Origin: Catonia carolina
Taxonomy: Eukaryota; Arthropoda; Insecta; Hemiptera; Achilidae
Direction: 5' to 3'
DNA length: 64,000 bases
Assembly: GCA_035578175.1 (NCBI GenBank)
Contig: JAQMRL010000001.1
Location: 438,066,639 to 438,130,638 of the forward strand
This document shows positions 11,358 through 22,368 of this stretch, in pieces. The notes under the pieces are model-generated. The model was not told the origin of the DNA. It made no database searches and was given only the letters and a program-made list of their open reading frames with translations. The translations under genes and the position numbers were made by a program. The first letter of the stretch is position 1, and each line of letters begins with the position of its first letter.

Positions 11358-12060
11358 AGGTATGTCCATAGTGCACCGCTTCTCGCTTCTCGCTTTATCG
11401 TGGCAGACTAGCGGGGGGAAAATGTTTGGAGAAATGTACACGTGTGGCCATAGTGTGCCTGCCAGCCAGCTTTAACCGGCTCAACCCGCTTTTACCAGCG
11501 TTTACCGGAATGAATTATTGTTTCTTTTTCTCGCTTCCCCTGCTCGATCAGTTCAGTGTACAATTTCCGACGCAGTGGTTGCTCTCTTGTTTTTCTTTTG
11601 TTTTCATCACATTGATATTAATAGAAAAGCCAAGATGGAAGTGGATAAAGACTTTTAATTTCGAAAGTGTTTTTTCTATTTCGTTTAAAATATACTTGAA
11701 CGTCTCTTCCTTCATGCGAAAATATTCGTAAAATTTTTCGGGGTGAGCCGTGAGTTGTTTAAATAACAAATGGTATTCACCAATTTCACGGCGCGACCTA
11801 TTAATTTCATGAACGTTGGTAGTTCTTTTTTGTTTAAGTTTCAAATGAACATTATCGCTAGCTAATAAAACACACAACAGATCTTCACGTGATAGCTACA
11901 TGATGCCAACTGAGAAAAAGCGACACGTTCTCATTTTCTCGCAAGCGGTGCTCTATGACCACCACCGGCTACAATCGCGCAGGTTCACGAAGCGGGTAGA
12001 GTCTGCCGCGGTCAAACCGGTAAGAAAAAAGCGAGAAGCGGGTGCACTATGGACGTACCC
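11358..12060 (-). mobile_element. PIF/Harbinger element remnant, TAA target site
   Basis: Inverted ends of about 30 bp share TCCATAGTGCACC followed by GCTTCTCGCTT. TAA flanks both sides (11355-11357, 12061-12063), the three-base target site of PIF/Harbinger. On the minus strand a frame holds the N-terminal region of a Harbinger-type transposase. At 703 bp the DDE domain is missing. Confidence 0.85.
11548..11877 (-). pseudogene. Harbinger-type transposase N-terminal fragment
   Basis: The segment INRSRREIGEYHLLFKQL followed by HPEKFYEYFRM matches the conserved N-terminal part of HARBI1-like nucleases (about residues 25-60 of the 109-residue frame). After about residue 75 the sequence no longer resembles the family, so the catalytic domain has been deleted. 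Confidence 0.75.
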
Positions 12061-12368
12061 TAATGAATGAGTGACAAATACTGGGAGAACCATTGTTCTA
12101 TTACTCTGATACAAAACATTCATTTTCAAACTTTCCATATTTAATTTGTTTGTATTTATTACAATTTATTTATTTACATGTTTTGATATAAAATGGTAAG
12201 TTAAATATTATGTTCATTCAAAAATAAATCTTTACAATGCATCCTGCAGTTTGAAATTATTTCTATTTCATATAATGAATTTATATAATAATTTCACCAA
12301 CCTTCTTTTTAAACTGTGTCATCTTTATATTTATTCTTACTTACACGTGTTTTGGTGGATCCACCATC

Positions 12369-12767
12369 TTGTTTGTTGTTTAGGTCAACAGCCGAAAGGC
12401 TGGTTTGAACCTCTAGAGGTTTTACTAAGTAAAAACGAGGAGTAAGGTGGTTTACCATTGCCTTCCTCACTGAGTTGAAAAAGTATCCTTATCAGCATGC
12501 CAGGCTCTCCGAAAAGCACTCACTTTCCACCCTGCAAATGACACCTTCACTTCATTCACCACAGGGTCTGGCTGCATAGTGAAATTCATTACTCTCAGAG
12601 GAGATAACTCTGATTAGTATCTTTTACACCTCTACCTCTTCTGTTCTTAAATAGTTCAGTCATATAAGTGGCTGACTAAGTGATAAGAAACAGAGATATC
12701 TTTTTAGCCCTGGACCAAACAGATAGAGTGCAATTAAAATAACACTCCACCTGCCCGTTTTGGGCAT
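12369..12767 (-). mobile_element. SINE-B copy inserted in PLE
   Basis: A family member read on the minus strand, starting near TGCCCAAAACGGGCAGGTGG at the right and ending CCTAAACAAC at the left. The host PLE sequence GGATCCACCATC is duplicated around it (12357-12368 and about 12768-12779, with one difference), proving insertion into the PLE. Confidence 0.85.
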
Positions 12768-12918
12768 GGGTCCACCATCATCAGAGTAAATAAAAAAATT
12801 GAAACTAAAAAAAAATGTTAATCTCACTTTAAAATTTACAGAAGATGATACATCTTCAGTCATTTGTATAAAAGTTTTATACAAATTTTTTATTTATTTT
12901 TTAGTTTCAATTTTTTTT

Positions 12919-12963
12919 TGTACTCTGATGATGGTGGATCCACCGAAACACATGTAAGTAAGA
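12919..12963 (+). ncRNA. hammerhead-ribozyme-like motif in PLE
   Basis: The same layout as at 7317-7360: GTACT, CTGATGA, T, GGTG-GATC-CACC, GAAA, a short ACA-CA-TGT helix, then A and AGTAAG. AGTA pairs with TACT for helix I. The compensated helix III (C changed to A in the loop only) keeps the fold. Confidence 0.5.
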
Positions 12964-13045
12964 ATAAAAATAAAGGTGACGCAGTTTAAAAAGAAGGTTG
13001 GTGAAATTATTATATAAATTTATTATATTAAATATTATGAATCCG

Positions 13046-13286
13046 ACCAAGTTAATAACCCGGTAGGTATTTGTTAAATTAATGCGCTGGATGATAAGAA
13101 TATGTTTTTAGTCTAGTTAGTACACGCTACCACTACAAATGCAGCAGCTGTGAAATACTACTAATTCATTCATACACTCATTCATTCTCGTACTACTATA
13201 GCAACGCACTGCATTCCTCCCAACTACATGGAGCTGTGACTCTAGCAGTATAATCATCATGAATTTGATTTTCAGTATTGGTTAAA
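13046..13286. other. no feature recognised
   Basis: Short unique-looking stretch between PLE and mariner sequences. No coding frame or repeat was recognised. Confidence 0.4.
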
Positions 13287-13288
13287 TA

Positions 13289-14040
13289 CGAGGGCATTCC
13301 AGAAAGTCTGTCACGTTTTGATATAAAAAATAACTAAATACAAGAAAAAAATTTTATTTTATACATTTGAAAGTACAACTAAAATGCTATTTTTCTACAT
13401 AATCACCAAACAAATTAAGACACTTATCATAGCAGTGAAATAATTTTGAAATGCCGGCGTCATAAAAGTCTACCGCCTGTGATTTTAACCAGTTAGTCAC
13501 ACCCTCCTGCAGCTCCGCATCGTCGTCAAAGCGCTGCGTCGCAAGCCATGTCTTCATTGTCGGGAACAAGTGATAATCGCTGGGCGCAAGGTCCGTACTG
13601 TATGACGGATGTGGGAAAATCTCCCATTTGAAAGCATCCAGGACTTATCGTGTTTGATTTGCCGTTTGTGGTCGGGCGTTGTCATGCAAAAAGAATATTT
13701 TTCCAGTCAACTTTCCTCTGCGTTTGTTTTGGATCGCTCTTCTTAACTTTTCAAGTGTTTCACAATAACTCGCAGAGGTTATTGTTGTGCCATGTTCCAA
13801 GAAATCGATAAGAAGAAAACCGTATTACCGACAGTACTTTACAACTGGCAGGATTTTGAATTGCAGCACACATTTTCAATTTTTGTTGAAAAGCAACGAA
13901 GAGCGACACAGACCTCGTGCTAGCTTGGCTGGATAGCCACTGAACAGAGAAACACCACGGCACCAAAATGGCCACGATAGCTCCACCCCTAGCGGCAGCT
14001 AAAACGCAAAACGTGAGACAGACTTTCTGGACTGCCCTCG
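13289..14040 (-). mobile_element. mariner element, deleted
   Basis: The ends CGAGGGCATTCCAGAAAGTC and GACTTTCTGGACTGCCCTCG are inverted and TA-flanked. At 752 bp it has lost about half of a mariner. It belongs to the same subfamily as the copy at 59910, sharing the CTGTCACGTTTTG subterminal sequence. Confidence 0.9.
13387..13569 (-). pseudogene. mariner transposase C-terminal fragment
   Basis: A 60-residue frame MFPTMKTWLATQRFDDDAEL ending NLFGDYVEK, the last part of the transposase. Upstream on the same strand, out-of-frame pieces with the HDN-type motif are visible (13620-13700), so the gene is broken by stops and frameshifts. Confidence 0.85.
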
Positions 14041-14041
14041 T

Positions 14042-14696
14042 ATATCAAGTATGATTCTTGTAAATTTTGTTAATTTAATTTATTCGTTAGCAACTATGGC
14101 ATGAAATGACATTTTTTAAAACATTTACAAAAATGTGATGTCATTACAGGCGTGCGTGAGGGAAGATCTTCAGTAATACTTCCATCTGGTGAGAAATAAG
14201 AGTTAGTTTATTTCTTCTTCTGACTATTAAATTTGTTTTTACTGGTATTGTTGGGTGGCCCAGCTGTGAACAATTATCCGTACTGTTTCAACAAATATAT
14301 ATCTACAGAAAAATTGGTGATTAGTTAAGTAATCATATATTTTATATTATGTAATTGTATATTATTGTTCGTTAAATATGTAAATTGGAGATGTAATGTA
14401 GTGAAGGTACAAAAATATATAAATGTTTGATTATATTTTAGAATTGATCTCTGTTCTAAACAGCATTAGAAACATTTTCTTTTTGGTTTGTGAATTATAC
14501 TATATTTTTTTGAATGTAAAACACATTGTTTTTGAACGTACAAAGGTTAAGAAGTTAATTTGTGTATTAGAATTTTATACCGTATCTGCCCCCTTTTGCC
14601 CAAAGTACTATTTATTTATATTTTTTTCTTTGAAATGTTTATTTATGTCAGTGTTCTAATCCCTTCTTTGTATGTGCACTTTTTATTCAGTCTAAT
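14042..14696. other. no feature recognised
   Basis: AT-rich sequence without recognised exons or shared repeats. Confidence 0.4.
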
Positions 14697-14707
14697 AGTT
14701 AAAAGTA

Positions 14708-15120
14708 CTGCCCTTAACAGACAGGTGGAGTGTCAATTTATTTACACTCAATCTGTCCGTTGCAGGGCTAAAATAAATAGTTCTGTTTCTTATCACATGG
14801 TCAGCCAATTAAATGACTGAATCATTTAAGAACAGAAGAGGTAGAGGTGCAAAAGACACTAATCAGAGTTGTTTCCTCTGAAAGTAATGAATTTCATTAT
14901 ACAGCCAGACCCTGTGAATGAAGTGAAGGTGTCATTTGCAGAGTGGAAAATCTGTGCTTTTCAGAGGGCCTGGCATGCTGATAAGAGTAATTTTTCATTC
15001 AGTGAGGAAGGCAATTGTAAACCACCTCACTTCTTGTTTTACTTAGTAAAACCTCTAGAGGTTCAAACCAGCCTTTCGGCTGATCACCTAAACAACAGTT
15101 AAAAGGATCACCTAAACAAC
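14708..15120 (+). mobile_element. SINE-B copy with TSD and duplicated tail
   Basis: It begins CTGCCCTTAACAGACAGG and ends CCTAAACAAC. AGTTAAAAGTA precedes it (14697-14707) and follows it (15121-15131). The tail block GATCACCTAAACAACAGTTAAAAG is partly repeated, as if the 3' end slipped during insertion. A frame across most of the body recurs in other copies but has no known protein similarity. Confidence 0.85.
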
Positions 15121-15278
15121 AGTTAAAAGTAACTTATTAAGCGGCATAATTAATTTTTCAAAAATAAATCTTTATAATGCATCCTGCAGTTTAAAATTAT
15201 TTCTATTTCATTATAATGAATTTATATAATAATTTCACCAACCTTCTTTTTAAACTGCGTCACCTTTATTTTTATTCT

Positions 15279-15320
15279 TACTTACACGTGTTTCGGTGGA
15301 TCCACCATCATCAGAGTAAA
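15279..15320 (-). ncRNA. hammerhead-ribozyme-like motif in PLE (left arm)
   Basis: Read on the minus strand: TTTACT, CTGATGA, T, GGTG-GATC-CACC, GAAA, CACGTG, TA, AGTAAG, with TTTACT/AGTAAG pairing as helix I. It is the same as the copy at 7317-7360. Confidence 0.55.
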
Positions 15321-15467
15321 TAAAAAATTTGTTATCTCACTTATTTAAAATTTACAGAAGATGATACATCTTCAGTCATTTGTATAAAACTGACTGTCAT
15401 TTATACAAATGACTGAAGATGTATCATCTTCTGTAAATTTTAAATAAGTGAGATAACAAATTTTTTA

Positions 15468-15510
15468 TTTACTCTGATGATGGTGGATCCACCGAAACAC
15501 GTGTAAATAA
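15468..15510 (+). ncRNA. hammerhead-ribozyme-like motif in PLE (right arm)
   Basis: CTGATGA and GAAA cores are intact, but the downstream helix I strand reads AATAAG rather than AGTAAG, which breaks the second base pair with TTTACT. It is probably weaker than the left-arm copy. Confidence 0.4.
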
Positions 15511-15600
15511 GAATAAAAATAAAGATGACACAGTTTAAAAAGAAGGTTGGTGAAATTATTATATTAATTCATTATATGAAATAGAAATAATTTATTTTTA

Positions 15601-16360
15601 TTTTTAATAAGGGCTGTAAACAACAAAAAATATTCTACAAAGCTTCCTTTAAAAATAAGCTTTTCTTCATGGCAAAAAAATATGGAAATCAGAAAGTTGT
15701 AAGGGAGCCTAACACAGCTGAAGCAAATTCTGTTTGTGTTTGGCTGTATAGAACATCTATATTTGTTTGTAAATCACTTATAAAATATTTATTGGATCTT
15801 TGATAGGATCACCTAATGAAATTGACTGAAAAGTTTTGGAGTCTGTAACAAAAATGAGAAAAATTGTCTATCTTTGTCTTTGACTTGTGATGCTATCAGA
15901 AATAAAGTAAGTGTTACCAGAACTCTGAATATCTTAAGTCAGTTGAAGCACTTGATAACGCAAGTACCACTGTCCTTACACCATTAAATCTTAAAATACC
16001 CCTCAGATTTTTTAAAAAAGCTAACTGAAAATTAGTTTTCTGATTCAAAAATGCACAAAACAGTGTACTACACTTTATTTGAAGTTCACTTCTGTAAAAA
16101 TCCCTTCACTTTTCAAAAAAATAATTTTTTAATCTTTGTTGTTCAGAAAATGGTGTGCACATTGCATTTGAGAAAATATGGTAAATTTATATATAGTTTC
16201 TAGATGAAATATAATTTTATGTCTGCATTTAAACTAATAAAATATTAATATTAATAATACTACTTCAAAAGAAATGCCTGCTGTATGATTTTTAAACAAA
16301 ATCATGTAAAATAAACATGAAACAACATTTAAAATCATGTAATAAATATAACTGGCTGTA
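15601..16360. other. no feature recognised
   Basis: AT-rich sequence with many stops in all frames. Confidence 0.4.
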
Positions 16361-16455
16361 TAATAATATATATTATATCCTATGTATAATATAGGATATC
16401 CTATATATAATCCTATATATTATATATATCCTATATATAATATATATTATTATTT
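16361..16455. repeat. AT-rich palindromic low-complexity tract
   Basis: Runs of TATATAAT and repeated ATCCTATATA blocks can pair with each other in several registers. Such tracts commonly arise by slippage. Confidence 0.6.
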
Positions 16456-16492
16456 TATTAAACATTATTTTACTTTGTTTGCACCACTACAT

Positions 16493-16860
16493 ATATGATA
16501 ATGAACAGCCAAAACAAAACAAGATTAAATATAAACTCACCTCAGAGTATTATATTGTTTCGAGATCTTTCGCCTCTCACGGAGACATCATCAGGAATTA
16601 AAAGACACTAAACACATGATCATTTCAAACAATGATCATTCGGCCGAATAACCGCGCGCGGAATGGTTTATGATACAGGGAATAATTGACGTGGTCGTTG
16701 ACCATAAGTGTTTTAATGTTTTTTGTTATATATGTGTTTAGTGTCTTTTAATTCCTGATGATGTCTCCGTGAGAGGCGAAAGATCTCGAAACAATATAAT
16801 ACTCTGAGGTGAGTTTATATTTAATCTTGTTTTGTTTTGGCTGTTCATTATCATATATAT
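16493..16860. mobile_element. inverted repeat, 125-bp arms, PLE-like ends
   Basis: The left arm (16493-16620) and right arm (about 16731-16860) are near-perfect inverted copies around a 110-base spacer. Shared landmarks include GAACAGCCAAAACAAAACAAG and CCTCAGAGTATTATATTG. Each arm holds CTGATGA and GAAA in a hammerhead-like order (CTGATGATGTCTCCGTGAGA, then GGCGAAAGATCTC). The layout parallels the PLE at 15160-15600 but the sequence differs, so it is probably a second PLE family. Confidence 0.75.
16747..16795 (+). ncRNA. hammerhead-like motif, second PLE family
   Basis: Order: TTC, CTGATGA, T, a 5-bp helix (GTCTC with GAGGC, one G-T pair), GAAA, a short AGATCT helix, C, GAA. Helix I is only three pairs (TTC/GAA), so this is a minimal form. 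The mirror copy is on the minus strand at about 16558-16602. Confidence 0.4.
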
Positions 16861-16863
16861 TAT

Positions 16864-16995
16864 ATCCCACTCAGGCACGGCATATTTTCATACGTTACAC
16901 AAATCATTTCATCCTACATCGCATAAAGTTCCACCCCAATGTCATCGCTAATGACCGTTGCAGTTAATGCGACGTTAAATAAATAAATAAAAAAA
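16864..16995 (+). mobile_element. SINE-C copy, 5'-truncated
   Basis: It begins CCCACTCAGGCACGGCATAT, inside the family just after box B, and ends with GCGACGTTAAATAAATAAAT and an A-rich tail. It abuts the preceding inverted repeat. Confidence 0.75.
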
Positions 16996-17438
16996 ATATA
17001 TATATTATAAGGAATTATGTTGTCATCTAGAAATAGGGACAGATATTGGATTTAGTTTTGTCGTTAGCTCTCTTAACTTAGTCATCTGAATTGGTTGATA
17101 ATTATTGACTACTTTTGATTATGGTGCAGTGGGTTTTAATGTTTTATTAAGATTTTAGAATCCAATTTATAATTGGACCCAGAAACTTCATCTTGTAATT
17201 TAGCACACTAAAAACTGCAATACAAAAGTGGTCAGTCAGTCATTTGTTTTGTGGAAGAAATTAGTTGTTTTTTTGAGTAATGTATGAATGAATCGATGTG
17301 AAGCGCTATAAATATTGTAAATACTTGTATACATTAAGGTACAGTAAAATTTTCATAATTTGTCATATTTATATTATTTTGGAAGTCTTTTTATTAATTT
17401 TACATTAATTAATCTAGTAAGTTCCATCACACAACCAT
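16996..17438. other. no feature recognised
   Basis: AT-rich sequence with no recognised repeat or exon. Confidence 0.4.
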
Positions 17439-17998
17439 ACAAGATAGGGTAGGCGCCATGTTTGCTGAAATTCTTGGTAAGGCTGTTTTCATGTAAAAAT
17501 GTTTTTTTTTTAAAGATTGCGGCTTTAATGTGCATTTCAGCGCAAAAATGTTTATAATAAAAGTTGTAGAAAATTTAAAATCCTACAACTTTTATTTAAA
17601 ACATTTTTTTGTATAACGCTTAGTTTAGCGGTAATTAGCGATTTTCTGTTTTTTCTCACGAAAAGGAGTGAAAAATTTATTTTTTTAACATTTCAGCCTT
17701 AGAACGCATTTTACGACAAAAGTGTACATAACCAAATTTATAGAAAATTAAAAGATCTATAACTTTTATTCAGAGAATTTTCTCTACAGAGCTTAGTTAA
17801 GCGTGAAAGAGTGATTTTCTGTATTTCTAAGCCAAACTGAGGTCGATTTTCATTCTGCGTCTTCTACTCATGATTAAAATTAGGTTATGTTTTTTGAGGT
17901 TAGTTTTTTGTTTATTTGTAATGTTTTATTACTAATGTTAGGTTTATTGTTAATTATTTGCATTGGCAAGAGAAAGTTGCATGAGTGTTTCACACCAG
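17439..17998 (+). mobile_element. HINE-like repeat, 5'-truncated
   Basis: It starts inside the family at ACAAGATAGGGTAGGCGCCA and runs to the intact 3' end: GGCAAGAGAAAG, a GTGTTTCACACCAG terminal stem (stem slightly mutated) and ATTTTTT. It keeps two internal inverted blocks such as AAAGTTGTAG/CTACAACTTT. It has no coding capacity. Confidence 0.85.
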
Positions 17999-18650
17999 AT
18001 TTTTTTATATTTATTTCTTACATATATTTTATAGTGTAATCTCTATTCGTTTATGAATTTTCCCATTCCATTTTCACAGATTCTCCATTTGCACTAATTT
18101 TACAGAACATATATCAAAAATATGGAGCTCTCCCTTCACTGTGTTGATAATTTAGTCAATCTTCCAGTTCAAATATGACAAACGTTAAAATTTTACTGTT
18201 AATTAAAAATTAATTTGTAATATTTGAATAAACATAAATATACATATTATAAATTAAGTCTAAATATTGTAATATAGTTATGTTAATTTTTATTATTATT
18301 ATGTAAGTTCATAGATTGAACAGTTAAGAAGTTTTTATCAATTACAATTAAATTAAAATAATGAAAATAACTTGAAATTTATTATGAAATTAGATATTAT
18401 GAGATATTATTTAACAAAATTTTGTACATTTTTTTTTTTTAGTATTCCAATTAAAAAGTTATATTCTATTTGATAATTTATTTAATTTAGTGTTAAAATT
18501 TTGCAATGAATTATAATTTAATATGTGTAAAATAATAATTTTTATAAAATTTTATTATTTAGGTCTACTTTATTTTGTTTAGTCGTCATCAAATTATATC
18601 GTTAAGGTTTCTTTAAAGGTAACTAATATTTTAATTTATTTTTTAAAGCC
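17999..18650. other. no feature recognised
   Basis: Very AT-rich sequence without recognised features. Confidence 0.4.
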
Positions 18651-18701
18651 ACATAGAACCACATAAGTTCATCAAACTAAAAAAAACTCATTTCAATTTT
18701 T

Positions 18702-18839
18702 GCCTCTCATCATGCGGTCTTGGGTTCAAATCCTATTCAGGCACGGCATTTTTTCATACGTTACAAAAATCATTTCATCCTTCACCGTCTGCATTAGCAG
18801 TAATTGCAGCAGAACAGTCGGACGTTAAACAAAAAAAAA
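18702..18839 (+). mobile_element. SINE-C copy inside a LINE
   Basis: It starts CCTCTCATCATGCGGTCTTG, lacking box A, keeps box B (GGTTCAAATCC) and the family tail ending GGACGTTAAAC plus ten A. Comparison with the uninterrupted LINE at 30464 shows that about 13 bases of target are missing. Confidence 0.8.
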
Positions 18840-19299
18840 AATTCAGTTTTTGGAGTCCTTTCCTGATGTTTCCCCTCTTGAACTTTCTCCAGTATTCCTT
18901 CAATCCATCCAATTTTCTCTGCCGTTCCTTGTCAGAATACACAACTTTCTGTCGTTTTGTCGGTTTCTGCTGTTCAAGTCTTGTGGTCTTCAGCCTGTGG
19001 TAATTTCCCGATTTTGTTTTGAGGTTCTCAAGTGAGATTTGGAGTCCGTTCATGTCCTCCTTAATTTCCCTGATCCAGTGGGGCTGAGTTTTTCTGTTAA
19101 GGAAAAAGTTGATGATTTGTTTTGAGATTCTGGAAGAGTCGGTTCTCAAGAGATGTCCAAAGAAGGAAATTCTCTTTTTCCTCATCTGGTCTGCTAGAGG
19201 TTCTGTATTTCTGTATACTTCTTCTTTTGAGATGGGTTTCCATATCCCATCAGAGAAACATCGTTTGTTCAGGTACCTCCTGATGATCCGACGCTCCAA
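18775..19299 (-). pseudogene. LINE reverse transcriptase C-terminal region
   Basis: A 174-residue frame starting ERRIIRRYLNKRCFSDGIWK. It is homologous to the C-terminal half of the frame at 30574-31323. The end of the frame runs into the inserted SINE-C, so the true C-terminus is lost. No palm motifs (YxDD) are present. Confidence 0.8.
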
Positions 19300-19602
19300 T
19301 TTTGAGATTCTGTGCTCCGTGTTTATCTTCCTGAGACTGAAGATTGTTTCGCTGCTGTATGTGATCTCCGGAAGAATTACGGTGTTGTAATGCCAGAGTT
19401 TTGAATTTATTGAAAGACACTTTTTATTGTAAACATTTTGTGTGTGTTTTGCGAATTTTGCTAGTTTGTTAAATCTTTCTGTCCAGTTAAGTTTCTCATT
19501 GTTATTTCCTGTGATGTTTTCACCCAGGTATTTAAAGTCTTTGACTAGATCGATTTCCTGATCACAAATTTTTACCCTGGAAATGCAGACATGGTCGCGA
19601 AT

Positions 19603-21118
19603 ATTTTAATTTATATAATTGAATATGGTTTTTATTTATTAGTGAAAAATCTTGTTTAACTCCCTTGATGTGATAATTTAAAAATTACTATGAAACTTTT
19701 TTGGCCACTTTAGGAGTAATTTGCACTGGCTGTTATATCAAATGTCTCAGTTTTCTGTTTAGTTTATTTGAAGTTATATCAACACGTTTTTAAATTCTGA
19801 GTATAGTTTTATGGAACAAAATAATGGATTTAATGTGTCATAATTTTTTAAACTGTAGTTGGGAATTAAACTTAGTACTTGCCAGTTGTCTAGCTCATCC
19901 TAAAATGTTTCCTACTGTTCTGATAGCAAATAGAGTTTTAACCCTTTGGAAACGGACTGTTTCTCGTTAAACAGAAGAATTGCAAAATTCAAAATGCGCT
20001 CTCAAAACAACTGTTTTATTTAACATCCATACTGATGAAAAATTCTGAAAATATTACAGTTGATTCATATAATACGTACGCGCCTTTTGAATATAATTAC
20101 AACAAAATCGCTTCATAATTCTTTGCGTTAGGCGAGCGAAATTTTCAACCACAAAAATTTTGTGTTTACTTCATATTTTTTACTATAACGGGCTTAAATT
20201 TCAGTTTAGCAAAAAAAATTTATAAAACATGTTTTGTAGACAGAGTTTACTGGAATAAATGTTATTTTTTATTTAAATTTCCATAAATATTTGATAAAGT
20301 TACAAAATGTTCAACATGAGTCTATTTTCACATCACAGGGAAGCATGAAGGAATGGTATTTTACATTCTTTACGGTGATGTCACAGAGTCACTATTATAA
20401 TTTAGGTTACAGTTGTAAGCAAAGCAATGTAAAAAATTCTTTTCCCTACAACCAAGTGTTTTGAAAAATTGTGTAGGTGCAGTTAGAAGGAAGCTGTTAA
20501 ACGTCCTTTGCAACCCAGCAAAATGTCAAATTTTTTGCCTCTGTGATGGTAAACCCCCTCCTGAAAAGTTAAATGGACTTGTCTTTCCTTTTCAAGGGAA
20601 AACACCATAAGAGCATCATCATAGCTTCAACAGAAACTAACATGCATGTACGTTGACTTAAACACGAGCTATCCAGATTTCCATTTAAAACAAACAATTT
20701 CCGAACCATCAATGCTACCAACACACTATAGAGGGAATAAAAAATTTCCCTGTTATGGTATTATATTTCTGAAAACACTATCAGATGTATTAAAGAATTC
20801 CCTACAAGAAAAGTGCAATATTTATCGGGCTCCGATTTATACTAACCTTGCAGAAGCACGTTTTATCGCCCCAACTACAATCCATTCAGCATCATCTAAA
20901 ATTAGATTACCAGTGTGAACAGGATTAAGATTTAGCGTGATTCCATATCTAAATTTTTAAAGTTGGTAAAGTAGGCCTAAGTGAAATGTTGGGTGGACCA
21001 TGACAGTTTTATCAAAATTCTAAATGGACTTAATCAAATTTATAATTTTTTTGTGTTTATAACCAACTAGCATAATAAGTTAATGCAAACTCATGTTAAA
21101 TAATATTATGTAATTAGG
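19603..21118. other. no feature recognised
   Basis: Mostly AT-rich. A 90-residue open frame at 20646-20918 (+) begins MYVDLNTSYPDFHLK. It has no recognised similarity or splice context, so I do not call a gene. Confidence 0.35.
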
Positions 21119-21140
21119 TATTCAAATCCTAGTAGAGGTA

Positions 21141-22021
21141 TAGTACATTTGTTTTTGGAAGAAGCTTGTAAGGGGAGGGTGAGTAGGTAGAGTAGGGATA
21201 GTTTCAAAGGGGCAAGTGTTGTCTCCTTCTCACTTAATCATCATTCCCTCTCTTTCTAACTGTATACTACTCTGTTACAGCTACTACGCTAGACTAAAAA
21301 CTAGTTAAAAACTTTTTATTTTCTGTTGTCTTTTGCCTTTCTCCATCTGAATCCTATATCTTTAATAATTTTCCACAGTGACCATTTACTTCCTTTGAAA
21401 TTAATTTTCTCCCACAAAACAGGGAGTAACGAATTCAAAGTTGGCCATTCAGCGTTTGTTTTATGAAAATCATATATATTGTTCTTCTCACAACACGCTT
21501 ATCAAAATCGTCCACTTCACTCTTCACTTTCCTTCTCATTCTTTTTTTATTTGGTGTTTTGATTAGCACATCAAGGTTTTTTCTTTTTTCTTTCAAAATT
21601 CTTTGAACTGTACTACACGAAATCCCCATAGCTCTGGGTACACGATTTTGCACATCGTTCAGTAAAATTGGTTCATTTTGTTCAGCTTCTTTTTTCATAA
21701 AATTGTATACACTGACTATATACTCCCTAGCCTGACCGCATATTACTTGCCTTTTCCGTAAAAACAGTAGGTACATAAAACAGTAGGCCTACTATTGAAT
21801 GCACGAGTTGAAAACTGTTAAGGGAATAGAACAACAAAAATATAAAATTACAACATATAGTCAATGTTTTTAGGATTTATAGTACACTTAGGCTCTTAAC
21901 GTTGCTAGCACTATGGAGAGACTGATCACTTCTCTTCGAGGTGCTTCCCCCACCACTAAACAGAATAGCTCAGCGGCACAGAGCGTTGGTGGGAGAGCTT
22001 CTAGCTAGAACAAATGACCTG
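21141..22021 (-). mobile_element. Tc1/mariner-superfamily remnant (copy 2)
   Basis: TA-flanked element with ends TAGTACATTTG and CAAATGACCTG, homologous throughout to 3843-4861. Here the coding part is better preserved, but it still covers only the N-terminal DNA-binding region of a transposase. Confidence 0.85.
21435..21776 (-). pseudogene. Tc1-like transposase DNA-binding region fragment
   Basis: A 113-residue frame with CGQAREYIVSVYNFMKKEAE, then RAMGISCSTVQRILKE (a helix-turn-helix) and NKKRMRRKVKSEVDDFDK. This arrangement is seen in N-terminal parts of insect Tc1-like transposases. The DDE/D catalytic domain is absent, and the N-terminus read here may extend past the original start. Confidence 0.65.
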
Positions 22022-22368
22022 TAGTTACTTTTTTACAGATTTGAATGCTAGACAGTGGTTACCGGTGTACTTTGATGGTTGGGGTTCAATTAACCTTACT
22101 CACTCAGGAATGGTCGACCTGAGTCTGAACAAGACTACACCTCATTTACACATGATCTTCATCTCATTGGGTCATGGGGTTGCTTATTGTTCTCAATTGA
22201 ACAGATTGCAACGTACATACATTAGGAATTACAAAAAAAAGTCATTCAAAGCAGTAGAATTAATTTTGGCTAAAATTGTAAAAGAAGATTTCTCTGAAAG
22301 TGGGAAAGATGATCAGATGACCTTCATTCCTCCCAATCACCTCCACAGATCAAGTTGGTGACAGCTGG

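Larger units (their letters stand above)
12222..13045. mobile_element. inverted pair of PLE terminal regions with a nested SINE-B
   Basis: A minus-strand PLE 3' region (12222-12368, resuming at about 12768-12865) faces a plus-strand one (about 12866-13045). The two arms meet near 12865, where TTTATACAAA-type sequence is mirrored. The left arm is cut by a SINE-B copy inside its hammerhead-like motif. Its core has also mutated (GAAAC became AAAAC), whereas the right arm keeps it. Confidence 0.8.
15160..15600. mobile_element. inverted PLE terminal regions (about 200-bp arms)
   Basis: A minus-strand PLE 3' region (15160-15389) and its mirror (15401-15600) are separated by only about 11 bases. 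Matching landmarks in each arm are AACCTTCTTTTTAAACTG, the GGTGGATCCACC block and ACAGAAGATGATACATCTTC. The two arms are almost identical, so the transcript would form a long hairpin. No PLE coding sequence is present. Confidence 0.9.
18652..19602 (-). mobile_element. non-LTR retrotransposon 3' end (LINE family 1)
   Basis: The minus strand reads the post-thumb C-terminal region of a LINE reverse transcriptase (motifs ISFFGHLLRTDSSRISKQI and PHWIREIKEDMNG), then a 3' untranslated part. It is nearly identical to the copy at 30464-31325. A 5'-truncated SINE-C (18702-18839) sits in the 3' UTR. The 5' end is truncated near 19602. Confidence 0.85.
21119..22240 (+). mobile_element. SINE-A copy split by a Tc1-like element
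   Basis: TTCAAATCCTAGTAGAGGTA (21121-21140) is the SINE-A B-box region. The SINE continues at 22022 with TAGTTACTTTTTTACAG and ends in an A-run near 22240. The TA at the break is duplicated on both sides of the inserted element, so the SINE was present first. The tRNA-like head upstream of box B is missing. Confidence 0.85.

Noticed and set aside
14423..14820. Several hydrophobic open frames of about 80 codons
   Set aside because: T-rich sequence gives Phe/Leu/Tyr-rich frames by chance; no signal, splice or family evidence.
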